From Mycetohabitans endofungorum (GTDB taxonomy: Bacteria; Pseudomonadota; Gammaproteobacteria; Burkholderiales; Burkholderiaceae): 64,000 nucleotides of DNA. The stretch is taken from positions 2,108,001 through 2,172,000 of the forward strand of contig NZ_CP132744.1 of assembly GCF_037477895.1 (NCBI RefSeq). The letters are read 5' to 3'. The notes beneath the pieces were generated by a model. That model saw nothing but the letters and a program-made list of their open reading frames with translations. It did no database searches and was not told the origin of the DNA. This document shows positions 9,086 to 21,880 of this stretch, one piece after another (within the stretch, counting starts at the first letter, position 1; each line of letters begins with the position of its first letter). Made by a program: the position numbers and the translations under genes.

Positions 9086-9874
9086 CTACGTCAACCGCAG
9101 CGGCTCGATGATCAACTTCTCGTCCGCCAACCGGATCTGTACCGACTTGCCAAGCACATCGGACCCGAGTGGCGTCTCGGTGGTCCGGTAGATACCGGCG
9201 ATCGAGATCAGTTCCGGCTCCAGGCACGTGCAAAAGATCCGCGCGCCGTGGTTGCCATGCACGCCCGCCAGTGCGCGTCCTCGCAGCGGCGCATAGATGT
9301 GGATGTTGCCTTCGGCAATGACTTCCGCCCCATAGCTGACCAAGCCCAGCACAACGAGGTCGCCCTTTGCATAGACTTGCTGCCCCGAACGCAGCGGCTT
9401 GTCGATCACCAGTGTCGCACCGCCGCCGCCCCGCTCGGTGTCGGCTGCGGCATCGCTCTGTGGCTTGGCCGTCATGTCACACGATGTGGCCTGCGGCACC
9501 GTCGATGCGGCCTGTGGCGGCGATTCGGCCGCGGGCTCGTCGCTGCGTGCCACACGCCGCTCACGTGACTCGACGAACGGCAGTGCATCAAGTTGTGCCC
9601 ACGGCCGCTGAGCGTCGTTCGCGACAATGCCGGCCGGATGCATCCGGAATGCCTTCAGCATTTCGGCCACTTCTGCGACCGGCACGCGTTGGTTCGCCGG
9701 CAGGCGCCGCAGGTCGATCGCCACCACATCGTTGGCGAAAAACTCCGGTGTCGCGTCGAAGCGTCGACTCAGTTCAGCGCGCATCTCGGCCAAATCAGTC
9801 GTCTTCACAATGAACAGAAGCGTATCCAGCGTACCGCTGCGCAGTTCGAAAAAGGGCGATTTCTTGGCCGACAT
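9086..9874 (-). CDS. minC: Septum site-determining protein MinC
   Basis: MinC inhibits FtsZ polymer assembly away from midcell and forms copolymers with MinD. The protein has 262 residues from the ATG at 9874 ([20 protein letters not shown]); a TTG four codons upstream is an unlikely alternative. The N-terminal FtsZ-inhibiting domain covers about residues 1-105. A variable alanine-rich linker (about 110-165) then leads to the C-terminal beta-helical domain with [20 protein letters not shown] and [14 protein letters not shown]. First gene of minCDE. No strong ribosome site is visible before the start. Confidence 0.95.
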   Translation of the reverse strand: MSAKKSPFFELRSGTLDTLLFIVKTTDLAEMRAELSRRFDATPEFFANDVVAIDLRRLPANQRVPVAEVAEMLKAFRMHPAGIVANDAQRPWAQLDALPFVESRERRVARSDEPAAESPPQAASTVPQATSCDMTAKPQSDAAADTERGGGGATLVIDKPLRSGQQVYAKGDLVVLGLVSYGAEVIAEGNIHIYAPLRGRALAGVHGNHGARIFCTCLEPELISIAGIYRTTETPLGSDVLGKSVQIRLADEKLIIEPLRLT

Positions 9875-10038
9875 AAGAGATTGCAAAAAATTTACCGTAT
9901 TTTACAGGCCTGCGGGGTGACACCGCGAAAGATTGGCCGTGTTTGCCCTAAATAATGGCGTGGCGGCTCATAGCTTCGCTTGCCGTCATGGAATGGGGCT
10001 TGCTACAGAAATGGTGATCATTTAATCGAAGCGATCCA

Positions 10039-10674
10039 ATGGACTCGACAGACAAAAACCCGCCCCAGCCCGAGCAACGACGCCAGGCAGCCGAAAGCCT
10101 GTTGAAAAAGCCAGAGACTGAAACGGCGCGCGCGCAAGTGAGCGACATCGAGCGCGCGTCGAGCGGAAAAGAAGCCGGGTTGGGCAATATGCAATCTACG
10201 TCGTCGCCCGGTGCAACGTCATACGCGCCCCGCGCAGGCATCGACGGCCCCGCGGACCCCGTGCAGGCGGCTCATCCACGCGGCACCGACCTGCTCAACA
10301 ACGATGCCACCGATAACACGGTGGACACCGACGGCAAGAACGCAGAGGCAAAGAAGACCGGCCAAAACATCCAGGCCATTGTGTCGCAGGCCACGCTGGA
10401 CAACGCTGTCCCCACGCCGGCCCGTGGACTTGGCGGCTTTGACAGCCGCGTCGGTGGCGAATTGCCGCTCATTGCGCTGCGTGATAGCTACGAGCTTGTA
10501 GACCATGGCGTTGTAACACCAGTCGAATTGCCACACCCGGCGCTCGAATCGACGTTGACCGACCGGGAGTCGCTTGCCGTCGCGGCCGCAGCGCGCGGCG
10601 AATCGTACGCCGCTCATCGGCTTCGGCCCGAGCGCTTGATTGAAATACGCCTGCGTGGCGGCGCAAAGCACTGA
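10039..10674 (+). CDS. DUF3005-like hypothetical protein
   Basis: A 211-residue soluble protein of unknown function. The first 90 residues are hydrophilic and low-complexity. From about residue 95 it becomes orderly, with DNTVDTDGKNAEA, TLDNAVPTPARGLGGFDSRV and YELVDHGVVTPVELPHP, then ESTLTDRESLAVAAAARGES and a basic end. The second half resembles my recollection of the Burkholderia-restricted DUF3005 family, but I cannot confirm it here. No signal peptide, membrane segment or catalytic motif is visible. It diverges from minC across 164 bp and precedes a CsbD gene by 90 bp in the same direction, so the two may respond together to stress. The ribosome site is weak (GAAG). Confidence 0.65.
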   Translation: MDSTDKNPPQPEQRRQAAESLLKKPETETARAQVSDIERASSGKEAGLGNMQSTSSPGATSYAPRAGIDGPADPVQAAHPRGTDLLNNDATDNTVDTDGKNAEAKKTGQNIQAIVSQATLDNAVPTPARGLGGFDSRVGGELPLIALRDSYELVDHGVVTPVELPHPALESTLTDRESLAVAAAARGESYAAHRLRPERLIEIRLRGGAKH

Positions 10675-10764
10675 CGGCAGTTCAAGCCGGGCAGGAACGG
10701 TGCTTGCGACACCATACAACATACCGGCCTGCGATTAGGCCGGGCAATCAAACAGGAGAAATCT

Positions 10765-10941
10765 ATGAACAAGGACCAAATCAAAGGCGCAACCCAACAG
10801 GTCAAAGGGAAAGCCAACGAGGTCGCCGGGAAGGTGACCGGAAACAAGGCTCATGAACTGAAAGGCGATGTTCAGCAGGCTGTCGGCAAGACACAGCGGA
10901 CGTGGGGTGATGCGAAGGAACAGGTAAAGAAAGGTTCGTGA
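10765..10941 (+). CDS. CsbD family stress-response protein
   Basis: A 58-residue CsbD-like protein; members are abundant small hydrophilic proteins induced by general stress, with no known enzymatic activity. The start MNKDQIKGATQQVKGKANEV and the later repeat ELKGDVQQAVGKTQRTWGDA show the paired KG-x-x-x-x-x-KGK pattern of the family. AGGAG lies just upstream of the ATG, an excellent ribosome site. It is the second of two rightward genes between minC and tRNA-Ser(CGA). Confidence 0.92.
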   Translation: MNKDQIKGATQQVKGKANEVAGKVTGNKAHELKGDVQQAVGKTQRTWGDAKEQVKKGS

Positions 10942-11100
10942 GTTGCACATGCCCTGCCGCGCTGGTGGGCATTGGCCGTCCCTTACTAAGGGGCGTGTGT
11001 TCCGAGCGCGGCGTGTTCTGGCATCGTGATACGTGCTCGACACAACAACACAAGAAAGCCGCCGGCGGGGGTGGCTCTATTCGGCTGAAAGCCTTGTCTG

Positions 11101-11191
11101 TGGCGGAAAGGGAGGGATTCGAACCCTCGATACGGGAGAACCGTATACCGGATTTCGAGTCCGGCGCATTCGACCACTCTGCCACCTTTCC
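11101..11191 (-). tRNA. tRNA-Ser (anticodon CGA)
   Basis: A 91-nt leftward serine tRNA with acceptor stem GGAAAGG/CCTTTCC, D-arm GTGGCAGAGTGG, anticodon stem CCGGA/TCCGG around CTCGAAA (anticodon CGA), an extended class II variable arm, a GTTCGAATC T-loop and an encoded CCA. It reads UCG codons, frequent in this high-GC genome. It lies 111 bp downstream of serS in the same direction, so the synthetase and one of its substrates are neighbours. Confidence 0.97.
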
Positions 11192-11199
11192 TGGGATTT

Positions 11200-11235
11200 T
11201 GACTTCGCTGATCGGGTCGCTGCTCAGCGAAGTCA
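11200..11235. repeat. Perfect 12-bp inverted repeat in the tRNA-Ser(CGA) leader
   Basis: TGACTTCGCTGA at 11200-11211 is the exact reverse complement of TCAGCGAAGTCA at 11224-11235, with a 12-nt loop. It lies between the promoter -10 box and the tRNA 5' end. In RNA it would form a leader hairpin ahead of the RNase P cleavage site; in DNA it could be an operator overlapping +1. Confidence 0.7.
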
Positions 11236-11238
11236 GAT

Positions 11239-11267
11239 ATTATAGACAATCCGTCGAGCAATTCCAA
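11239..11267 (-). promoter_or_regulatory. Strong sigma-70 promoter of tRNA-Ser(CGA)
   Basis: On the minus strand, TTGGAA (11267-11262) and a perfect TATAAT (11244-11239) are separated by exactly 17 bp and sit about 48 bp before the tRNA 5' end. This is among the best consensus promoters in the window, as expected for a stable RNA gene. It means the tRNA need not depend on serS readthrough. Confidence 0.75.
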
Positions 11268-11302
11268 GCGGATTTTCACGCGTCAAGCTTCACCCTATCT
11301 GC

Positions 11303-12631
<1,329 letters not shown>

Positions 12632-12692
12632 TTACCTTACCGACAGCGCGGATCGCGGCAGCCTAGAGACCAAGTGGCAGTGTGTCCCCATG

Positions 12693-12724
12693 CCTTGGTG
12701 CCTTGGTGCCTTGGTGCCTTGGTG
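12693..12724. repeat. Four perfect 8-bp tandem repeats between serS and rarA
   Basis: CCTTGGTG is repeated four times without mismatch at 12693-12724, followed by degenerate copies (CCGTAGTG and similar). It lies between the rarA 3' end and the serS start, in or near the serS promoter region. Copy number is likely to vary by replication slippage, making it a potential strain-typing VNTR locus. Confidence 0.85.
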
Positions 12725-12774
12725 TCGTAATGCCGTAGTGCCGCAGCGTGTAGCGCCTGCAGCCAGGCACATGT

Positions 12775-14091
12775 TCAACCTTCCCCGTGCTTATGCTCGC
12801 GGCGCCACGCCTGGTCCAGCCCGCGCAGGCGCTCTAGCTTTTCGCCGATCTTCTGCTCCAGTCCGCGCGGCACAGGCGTATACCAGCCGGGCTCGCGCAT
12901 GCCGTCCGGCAAGTATGTCTCACCCGCCGCATAAGCGTCGGGCTCGTCATGCGCGTAGCGGTATGCATGGCCATAACCGAGCTCCTTCATCAGCTTGGTC
13001 GGCGCGTTGCGCAGATGCACCGGCACCGCCCGCGACCTGTCCTGCGAGACGAACCGCCGAGCCGCGTTATATGCGTTGTAGCCGGCATTCGACTTCGGCG
13101 CGACGGCCAAATACAGCACCGCCTGCGCGAGGGCAAGCTCCCCTTCGGGGGTACCCAGCCGCTCGTACGTTTCCGACGCATCCAGCGCAATACGCGCGGC
13201 GCGGGGATCGGCCAGCCCAATGTCTTCCCAAGCCATGCGCACAATGCGACGCGCAAGGTAACGCGGATCAGCACCTGCGTCGAGCATCCGGCACAGCCAA
13301 TACAATGCACCGTCGGGGTGGCTGCCCCGCACCGATTTGTGCAATGCACTGATTTGGTCGTAGAACGCATCGCCGCCTTTGTCAAAGCGGCGCAGATTGT
13401 CGGCCAACGCCGAGCCAAGCAGTGTATCGTCGATCGATGTGGTCTTCGCACGGTGCGCGGCGCGTGCAACGATTTCGACGTTATTGAGCAACTTGCGTCC
13501 GTCGCCATCGGCAGAGCCAATCAGCGCGTCGCGTGCGCTGTCCGTGATGGTCAACCCGCCGCCCAATTCGGCGAACGCGCGCTCGAGCAATGCACGCTGC
13601 TCATCATCGTCCAGGCTCTTGAGGACATAGACCGCCGCACGGGACAACAAGGCGCTGTTGACCTCGAACGATGGATTTTCGGTCGTGGCGCCGACGAATA
13701 CGAACAAGCCGGACTCTACATGCGGCAGGAAGGCATCCTGCTGGCTCTTGTTGAAGCGATGGACTTCGTCGACAAACACCAATGTCTGCCGCCCGCGCGC
13801 GCGATGGGCCTGTGCCAAATCGACCGCCTCGCGGATATCCTTGACGCCGGAGAGCACGGCGGACAGCGCAATGAATTCGGCGTGAAATGCGGCGGCCATC
13901 AAGCGCGCCAACGTCGTCTTACCCACGCCAGGCGGCCCCCACAGAATCATCGAATGCGGCTCGCCGGACTCAAACGCCACTCGCAACGGCTTGTTTTCGC
14001 CAAGCAAGTGGCGCTGGCCAATCACTTCGTCGATTGTCTTCGGGCGCAGCCGTTCCGCCAGCGGAATGGCGGTGCGGGTATCTTCGAACAT
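12775..14091 (-). CDS. rarA: Replication-associated recombination protein A (MgsA/RarA AAA+ ATPase)
   Basis: RarA is a clamp-loader-like AAA+ ATPase that acts at stalled replication forks with SSB. The 438-residue protein has Walker A GPPGVGKTT at residues 52-60, Walker B LVFVDEVHRFNKSQQD, sensor 1 GATTENPSF, and the C-terminal MgsA tetramerisation part (GNAYNAARRFV-like NAYNAARRFVSQDRS, then GYGHAYRYAHDEPDAY). The length is typical. It follows lolA with 202 bp between, in the common ftsK-lolA-rarA-serS order of beta- and gammaproteobacteria. Confidence 0.96.
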   Translation of the reverse strand: MFEDTRTAIPLAERLRPKTIDEVIGQRHLLGENKPLRVAFESGEPHSMILWGPPGVGKTTLARLMAAAFHAEFIALSAVLSGVKDIREAVDLAQAHRARGRQTLVFVDEVHRFNKSQQDAFLPHVESGLFVFVGATTENPSFEVNSALLSRAAVYVLKSLDDDEQRALLERAFAELGGGLTITDSARDALIGSADGDGRKLLNNVEIVARAAHRAKTTSIDDTLLGSALADNLRRFDKGGDAFYDQISALHKSVRGSHPDGALYWLCRMLDAGADPRYLARRIVRMAWEDIGLADPRAARIALDASETYERLGTPEGELALAQAVLYLAVAPKSNAGYNAYNAARRFVSQDRSRAVPVHLRNAPTKLMKELGYGHAYRYAHDEPDAYAAGETYLPDGMREPGWYTPVPRGLEQKIGEKLERLRGLDQAWRREHKHGEG

Positions 14092-14293
14092 GGACTTAGC
14101 GTATCACTTCACAACATCGTGCATGCATTATGACAGCCGCCGATGCGCCCGTGCGAACACGCCCGCCGCAAGCTGCCTCATGGCGGACACAGCAATCGCC
14201 GCACTCATGCGCATCGGCACACGACATTCGACCCGTTGATCAATGACACGATGTCAGCGTGTCGCGCGACACCGCGGATCTGCCAGGCGCCGG

Positions 14294-14971
14294 TCAGCCA
14301 TTGATCACATCGGCACCCTTTGGCACCGCAAACTTGAATGTATCGGCGGGCAGCGCCGGATTCTTGTGGATGCTCGAGAACGTGAGCAGCGTCACATTGC
14401 CGAATACGTCATGCAGTTCCATCGCCTCGAGGTTGCCGTCGCGAAAACCGATGCCGACACGCTCGAACTGCGTATCCTTCGATTTCGGGATCAACTCGAG
14501 CCAGTCGATGCCTTGTTTGACGCCCGCATCGCGCAGCGTAAAGTTCTTTTCCAGGTCGTTGCTGCCAAACAGGATGGCGGCCGGGCTGGCGCCCAGCGCG
14601 CCACTGAGCGCCCGCACGGTCACCTGATTTAGATCCTTGTCCCAGACGTACAGCTTGTCGCCGTCAGACTGCAGCAACTGTTCATACGGTTTCTGGTACG
14701 CCCACACGAACCTGCCCGGCCGCGCAAACCGGAATGTGCCGCTCGACGTGGCCATCGACGTGCGTGCCGCCTGGCCCTGTGCCTGTGACGCACTGCCGCC
14801 GGCCGCCTTGACCTGGTGCTGGACGAACTCGCCATCGGCAGAACGCACCTGTGCCACGAACGCCTTCAATTGCGCCGTGCCGCTCGCCTGCGCGGACGGT
14901 ACGGCGGCCAAGGCAATCAATGCGCCTGTCGCCACGACCCGCGTAGCGCGAAAAAGCGATCCCATCATCAA
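14294..14971 (-). CDS. lolA: Outer-membrane lipoprotein carrier protein LolA
   Basis: LolA shuttles lipoproteins across the periplasm from LolCDE to LolB. The 225-residue precursor starts with a signal peptide (hydrophobic [14 protein letters not shown], cleavage near residue 29). The mature part shows [20 protein letters not shown] and [14 protein letters not shown], the conserved LolA half-barrel strands. An alanine/glycine/glutamine-rich insertion (about residues 55-72) is unusual but lies in a loop. It starts 27 bp after ftsK, so the two are probably co-transcribed, a widely conserved pairing. Confidence 0.95.
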   Translation of the reverse strand: MMMGSLFRATRVVATGALIALAAVPSAQASGTAQLKAFVAQVRSADGEFVQHQVKAAGGSASQAQGQAARTSMATSSGTFRFARPGRFVWAYQKPYEQLLQSDGDKLYVWDKDLNQVTVRALSGALGASPAAILFGSNDLEKNFTLRDAGVKQGIDWLELIPKSKDTQFERVGIGFRDGNLEAMELHDVFGNVTLLTFSSIHKNPALPADTFKFAVPKGADVING

Positions 14972-14998
14972 AGCGTTTCCTGTGTTGATTTCATGCGC

Positions 14999-17314
14999 TC
15001 AGTCATCGCCGCCGCGCGCCGGCACCCGTATTTCGCGATTGCCGTTGGATGCCATCGCCGAGACCAGCCCCGACTGCTCCATCTGTTCAAGCAGCCGTGC
15101 AGCGCGGTTGTAACCGATACGCAAGTGACGCTGCACCAGCGAGATCGACGCGCGGCGCTGCTTAAGCACGACTTCGACAGCCTGGTCGTACAACGGATCG
15201 GACTCGCCATCCGCATTGCCGGTTCCCGCGCCGCCTGCTTCGTCGCCTTCGCCAGCCAGGCCCCCTTCCAGAATGCCGTCGATGTAGTTCGGCTCACCTT
15301 GCTCCTTGAGCTTCTCGACGACACGATGAACCTCATCGTCGGACACGAACGCGCCATGGACGCGGACCGGCAGGCCGGTGCCCGGCGGCAGGTACAACAT
15401 GTCGCCTTGGCCGAGCAGCGACTCGGCGCCCATCTGGTCGAGGATCGTGCGGGAATCGATCTTGGACGATACTTGAAACGCAATGCGCGTGGGCACATTC
15501 GCCTTGATCAACCCAGTGATCACATCGACCGATGGCCGCTGCGTCGCGAGCACGAGATGGATACCGGCCGCCCGCGCCTTCTGTGCGATACGCGCGATCA
15601 GCTCCTCCACCTTCTTGCCGACGACCATCATCAAGTCGGCCAACTCGTCGATGATCACCACGATGAACGGCAGCTTCTCGAGCGGCTCCGGTGCATCGGG
15701 CGTCAGGCTGAACGGATTCGGAATCTTCTCGTCGCGCTTGGCTGCGTCGTCGATCTTACTGTTGTAGCCGGCCAGATTGCGCACACCAAGCTTGCTCATC
15801 AACTTGTAGCGCCGTTCCATTTCACCGACTGCCCAGTTCAGCGCGTGACCAGCCTGCCGCATGTCGGTGACGACTGGGCACAGCAGGTGCGGGATACCTT
15901 CATAGACCGACAACTCAAGCATCTTCGGGTCGATCATGATGAGGCGGACCTGCTCCGCGCTGGCTTTGTACAGCAGCGACAGGATCATCGCGTTGATGCC
16001 GACCGATTTACCCGAGCCAGTCGTGCCGGCCACCAGCAGGTGCGGCATCTTGGCCAGGTCCGCACATATCGGATTGCCACCGATGTCCTTGCCCAGTCCC
16101 ATCGTAAGCAGTGACGGTGCATTCGCATAGACCTCGGAGCCCAGAATTTCCGTCAGCCGCACGGTCTGGCGGCGCTGATTGGGCAATTCCAGGCCCATGT
16201 AGTTCTTGCCGGGAATTGTCTCGACCACGCGGATCGACACGAGCGACAGCGAGCGCGCGAGGTCCTTCGCGAGGTTAACCACTTGGCTGCCTTTGACCCC
16301 GGTCGCCGGCTCGATTTCGTAGCGGGTGACCACCGGGCCGGGATAGGCGGCCACCACGCTGACCTCGACGCCGAAGTCCTTCAGCTTCTTTTCGATCAGT
16401 CGTGACGTAAACTCGAGTGTGTCGGCCGATACGGTTTCCCGCGTGGCCGGCGGCGCGTCGAGCAGTGTAAGCGGCGGCAACGTGCTGTCGCCCGGCAGGT
16501 CCTGGAACAGCGGCACCTGCTTTTCCTTTTCGATGCGCTCGGACTTGGTCGGCGTCACCACGGCCGGCACGATCGTCACCGGCTCGTGCTCCTCGAGCCG
16601 CACCCGACTGCGCTCGACCTTGCCCTCGCGCTTGACCGCTGCTTGCTGGCCAGCCTTGCGGTCGCGCTTCTCGTCGCGCCGCAACTGCGCGATCATCACC
16701 GCGTTGATGATCGCATCGCCGACGCGCTCGGCCACCGACAGCCACGAAAAGCGGAAAAACAACGACAGGCCGATCGCCAGCGCGAGCAGCAACGCCAGCG
16801 TGCCGCCGGTGAATCCGAGCGCGTGCTGCACGCCGTGGGCCACCGCGTCGCCGACAATGCCGCCGGGCGCCCGGGGCAACTGAGCCTTGAGCGACCACAT
16901 CCGCAATGCCTCCAGGCCGTCGCTGGCCACGAGCACGAGCGCGAACGACAGCATCTCGGCCAACCAGCCGCCTTCGCGCGGCGCAGTCGGCTCGTCCAGC
17001 GCGTCGTGACGCGTGATGCGCCGGTAATTGTCGGCGATACGCCGCCCCAGCAGCACGATCCACCAATAGGCGGACAAACCGAACAGTAGCAACAGGATGT
17101 CGGATGTCCACGCACCGACACGGCCGCCCCAGTTCGCGATCTGATCGACCTGCACAGCATGCGTCCAGCTCGGGTCGCGCCGGCTGTAGCTGACCAGCGC
17201 CATTAGCAGGAACAGGCCGAGCGCGACCTGCAGCAGCCAGCGGATCTCGCTTAGCAAACGCGACAGACGATGCGGTAAAGCTTGTGCCCCGGGAGAATAC
17301 GTGGATTTCGCCAT
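14999..17314 (-). CDS. ftsK: DNA translocase FtsK
   Basis: FtsK couples division to chromosome segregation: it sits at the septum, pumps DNA and activates XerCD at dif. From the ATG at 17314 ([11 protein letters not shown]) it has 771 residues, the short FtsK form common in betaproteobacteria. About four N-terminal membrane segments (first [18 protein letters not shown]) precede a charged linker (300-360), the RecA-like motor with Walker [11 protein letters not shown] (Lys436) and [15 protein letters not shown], and the winged-helix gamma domain ([20 protein letters not shown]) that reads KOPS. The open frame continues 86 codons upstream, but that segment lies in the minisatellite flank and is not FtsK-like. 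Confidence 0.96.
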   Translation of the reverse strand: MAKSTYSPGAQALPHRLSRLLSEIRWLLQVALGLFLLMALVSYSRRDPSWTHAVQVDQIANWGGRVGAWTSDILLLLFGLSAYWWIVLLGRRIADNYRRITRHDALDEPTAPREGGWLAEMLSFALVLVASDGLEALRMWSLKAQLPRAPGGIVGDAVAHGVQHALGFTGGTLALLLALAIGLSLFFRFSWLSVAERVGDAIINAVMIAQLRRDEKRDRKAGQQAAVKREGKVERSRVRLEEHEPVTIVPAVVTPTKSERIEKEKQVPLFQDLPGDSTLPPLTLLDAPPATRETVSADTLEFTSRLIEKKLKDFGVEVSVVAAYPGPVVTRYEIEPATGVKGSQVVNLAKDLARSLSLVSIRVVETIPGKNYMGLELPNQRRQTVRLTEILGSEVYANAPSLLTMGLGKDIGGNPICADLAKMPHLLVAGTTGSGKSVGINAMILSLLYKASAEQVRLIMIDPKMLELSVYEGIPHLLCPVVTDMRQAGHALNWAVGEMERRYKLMSKLGVRNLAGYNSKIDDAAKRDEKIPNPFSLTPDAPEPLEKLPFIVVIIDELADLMMVVGKKVEELIARIAQKARAAGIHLVLATQRPSVDVITGLIKANVPTRIAFQVSSKIDSRTILDQMGAESLLGQGDMLYLPPGTGLPVRVHGAFVSDDEVHRVVEKLKEQGEPNYIDGILEGGLAGEGDEAGGAGTGNADGESDPLYDQAVEVVLKQRRASISLVQRHLRIGYNRAARLLEQMEQSGLVSAMASNGNREIRVPARGGDD

Positions 17315-17462
17315 TGAATCGACAAGAGAGCGGCATGCGGCCGCCGGAGTTCGAGCGCCTTCATTGTAAACGGTCGGACCGGCGCGCCACGCAACAAGTT
17401 GTAAGACCGGTGTTGCAAGCGCGCACCAGCGTGCCGAGTGAGGTGCCCAAACGCCGCCGAAC

Positions 17463-18785
<1,323 letters not shown>

Positions 18786-18832
18786 GCGTCGCGCGATACC
18801 ATCGCAGCGATAGCATCGAGTCGAGGGCGACC

Positions 18833-19609
18833 ATGCCGAAGGACAAAGCCCATCCGAATGACCGCGTGCGGGTGCGGCCAACACCTGCTGCCCCGTCCAC
18901 CATCGTAGGAGCCGAGCCTGACGCGGCGATATCCGCGCCGATCCCTGCCAGCCCTGCCGCCGGCATGCGCCTATCCAGTCTGGCGTCGCTCGGCGCGCTG
19001 CGCGACAGGCTCAAAAGCGACGCCACAGCCCGCGAGCAGGCGCATCGCCACGCCGAGCGCGAGCAGCGCGCCGCGCACGCGGCCGCCACCGAATTTCGCC
19101 GCGAGATTGGCGACATCACGCCGCTCAAGCCCTCCGGCCGCGCGCCGCTGCCCCGCATGCAGCCGCCCCCCGTGCCGCTGCAAACGCAGCGCGACGAGCA
19201 GGCCGTGCTCGATGAGGCACTGTCCGACGAATTCGATCCGGAAACGCTGCTCGACGTCGATGAATCGCTGTCTTATTGCCGGCCGGGTGTGGCGGCCGAC
19301 GTCGTGCGCAAGCTGCGCAGCGGCGCGTGGGTCGTGCAGGCGCAAATCGACCTGCACGGACTGCGCCGCGATGAGGCACGCGAAGCCCTGGCGGATTTCC
19401 TACGCGCGTCGCTCAAGCGGGGGCTGCGCTGCGTGCGCGTGATCCACGGCAAGGGCTTGGGCTCGATCGGCAAGGAACCGGTGCTCAAGGGCAAAGTACG
19501 CAGTTGGCTAGCACAAAAGGCCGAAGTGATTGCCTTCTGCCAGACTCGGGCGCACGACGGCGGAGCCGGTGCCGTACTTGTGCTGCTGCAGCCGGAGCCG
19601 CGTGACTGA
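18833..19609 (+). CDS. Smr/MutS2 domain protein
   Basis: A 258-residue protein with a C-terminal Smr domain, a small nuclease-like fold found in MutS2 and in stand-alone SmrA/SmrB proteins (SmrB cleaves mRNA at collided ribosomes). The signature is IDLHGLRRDEAREAL followed by RVIHGKGLGS and a closing AGAVLVLLQP. The first 150 residues are a charged, alanine- and arginine-rich coiled-coil-like region (RLKSDATAREQAHRHAERE). It lies downstream of trxB in the same direction, the usual Burkholderia neighbour. The exact RNA or DNA target cannot be told from sequence. Confidence 0.9.
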   Translation: MPKDKAHPNDRVRVRPTPAAPSTIVGAEPDAAISAPIPASPAAGMRLSSLASLGALRDRLKSDATAREQAHRHAEREQRAAHAAATEFRREIGDITPLKPSGRAPLPRMQPPPVPLQTQRDEQAVLDEALSDEFDPETLLDVDESLSYCRPGVAADVVRKLRSGAWVVQAQIDLHGLRRDEAREALADFLRASLKRGLRCVRVIHGKGLGSIGKEPVLKGKVRSWLAQKAEVIAFCQTRAHDGGAGAVLVLLQPEPRD

Positions 19610-19714
19610 GGCAGGCTGCGTCGCATGCACATCGCCGCCTTCGCCGGTGTTGGCCTTGCTGCCGATGCGGTTCATCGCGATCGCCAGCGTCGCATGCAGC
19701 GCGAGCGATGTGAA

Positions 19715-20089
<375 letters not shown>

Positions 20090-20191
20090 CTATTCTAACC
20101 AGCGCGCGCGGAGCGCGAGCGCGTGCGCGACCCCACCGGCCAGGGCACCGCGCCGCACACCGTTGCGGTGCAGCGCCGTTGCCGCGCATGC

Positions 20192-21871
20192 TCAAGAGGC
20201 CTCGCTAAAATGTGATGTGATCGGATAGCGCCAATCCCGGCCGAATGCGCGATGCGTAACACGGATCCCGATCGGCGCCTGACGCCGCTTGTATTCGTTG
20301 ATCTTAATCAGCCGCGCAACCCGCTGGACATCGTCGCGAGCATAGCCGGCCGCGACGATCTCAGCCAACGACCGGTCTTCCTCCATGTACATCCGCATGA
20401 TCGCATCCAGCACTTCGTACGGCGGCAAGCTGTCCTGGTCGGTCTGGTTCTCGCGCAGCTCGGCCGACGGCGCCCGGGTTAGGATCCGTTCCGGGATGAT
20501 GTCGCGCATGGCAAACGTGGGCGCCGCGTTCCGATAGCGGCACAGCCGATACACCCATGTCTTCGCGATATCCTTGATGACCGCAAAGCCCCCCGCCATG
20601 TCCCCGTACAACGTGCAATAGCCCACGGCCATCTCACTCTTGTTGCCGGTGGTCAGGACGATCGAGCCGAATTTGTTCGACAGCGCCATGAGCAGCGTAC
20701 CGCGAATGCGGGCCTGAATGTTTTCTTCGGTGGCATCTTCGGACAAGCCGGCAAACTCCGCGGCCAGCGATGCGCGGAACGCGTCGAACATCGGACCAAT
20801 CGCAATTTCATCGTAGCGCACGCCGACACGCCGCGCCATCTCCGCTGCATCGGACGTGGACATCTGCGCGGTATAGCGGGACGGCATCATGACCGCACGC
20901 ACGCGCTCGGCACCCAATGCGTCGCACGCAACAGCCAGTACCAGCGCGGAATCCACGCCGCCGGACAACCCAATGATCGCGCCCGGAAATCCATTCTTGT
21001 TCACGTAATCGCGCACGCCGAGCATCAGCGCGGCATAGACCTGCGCCTCGACGCATTCGCGCGGCGCGATCTCGCCACGCTGCGCCTGTGCGCCGTCGAA
21101 CTCGACAATTGCCGTCTGCTCGACAAATTGCGGCAGGCGTGCCACTAGCTCGCCCTGCGCGTCGAGCACGAACGAGCCCCCGTCGAACACAAGCTCGTCC
21201 TGTGCACCGACCAGGTTCAAGTAGACGGCCGACATGCCGGTCTCGCGAATGCGCTCGCGCAGGATATCGACGCGCACATCCTCTTTGTTCATGTGATACG
21301 GCGAGCCATTCGGTACGAGCAGCACCTGGGCGCCCGCCGCCTTCGCCAACAACGCGGCCGATGGATGCCACACGTCCTCGCAGATGACGACGCCGAATTT
21401 CACGCCCCCCAGCTCGAACACGAACGGTTGCGGATTCGATGCGAAATACCGCTTTTCGTCGAACACCTCGGTATTGGGTAGTTCTTGCTTGAGGTATGTC
21501 CCCGCAATCTGGCCATCGACCAACAGCGACGCCGCGTTGAACGTGTCCACCGGCGATACGCCGCGCTCGATCGGCCTGTTTGGATTAACATCGCCTGTCA
21601 GCGCGCTGCGAAACGGATGGCCGACCAACACGCGTAGTCCGGCAAAGCGCGCGAGCTGAGCGGCCAACTCGCTGAGCGCCGCATGGCTTGCCGTGTAAAA
21701 CGCCGGCCGCAGCAGCAGGTCTTCGGGTGGATAGCCGGACAACGCCAGTTCTGGTGTGATCATCAGCGACGCGCCGGCATCGTGGGCGGTTTGTGCGGCG
21801 GCGACGATTTTCGCAATATTGCCGGCAAAGTCGCCGACGGTCACATTGATCTGGGCAAGAGCGATTTTCAT
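20192..21871 (-). CDS. nadE: Glutamine-dependent NAD+ synthase
   Basis: NadE makes NAD+ from nicotinic acid adenine dinucleotide, ATP and glutamine. The 559-residue two-domain enzyme has an N-terminal nitrilase-type glutaminase (catalytic Glu in ITPELALSGYPPEDLLLR, Cys in VVICEDVWHPS) for about 260 residues. A C-terminal synthetase domain follows with the PP-loop GLSGGVDSALVLAVA, then LTTGNKSEMAVGYCTLYGDM. The length matches the two-domain form. It diverges from the GNAT-like gene with only 9 bp between the start codons, so the promoters must overlap the coding regions or each other. Confidence 0.96.
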   Translation of the reverse strand: MKIALAQINVTVGDFAGNIAKIVAAAQTAHDAGASLMITPELALSGYPPEDLLLRPAFYTASHAALSELAAQLARFAGLRVLVGHPFRSALTGDVNPNRPIERGVSPVDTFNAASLLVDGQIAGTYLKQELPNTEVFDEKRYFASNPQPFVFELGGVKFGVVICEDVWHPSAALLAKAAGAQVLLVPNGSPYHMNKEDVRVDILRERIRETGMSAVYLNLVGAQDELVFDGGSFVLDAQGELVARLPQFVEQTAIVEFDGAQAQRGEIAPRECVEAQVYAALMLGVRDYVNKNGFPGAIIGLSGGVDSALVLAVACDALGAERVRAVMMPSRYTAQMSTSDAAEMARRVGVRYDEIAIGPMFDAFRASLAAEFAGLSEDATEENIQARIRGTLLMALSNKFGSIVLTTGNKSEMAVGYCTLYGDMAGGFAVIKDIAKTWVYRLCRYRNAAPTFAMRDIIPERILTRAPSAELRENQTDQDSLPPYEVLDAIMRMYMEEDRSLAEIVAAGYARDDVQRVARLIKINEYKRRQAPIGIRVTHRAFGRDWRYPITSHFSEAS

Positions 21872-21880
21872 GGAAGAACG

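Noticed and set aside
12949..14133. Long open frame antisense to rarA
   Set aside because: Same reason: RarA motifs are clear on the opposite strand and the frame has no family features.
14816..16114. Long open frame antisense to ftsK and lolA
   Set aside because: Shadow frame; its composition (His/Arg/Gln-rich) is typical of GC-rich antisense translation, and FtsK motifs on the other strand are unambiguous.
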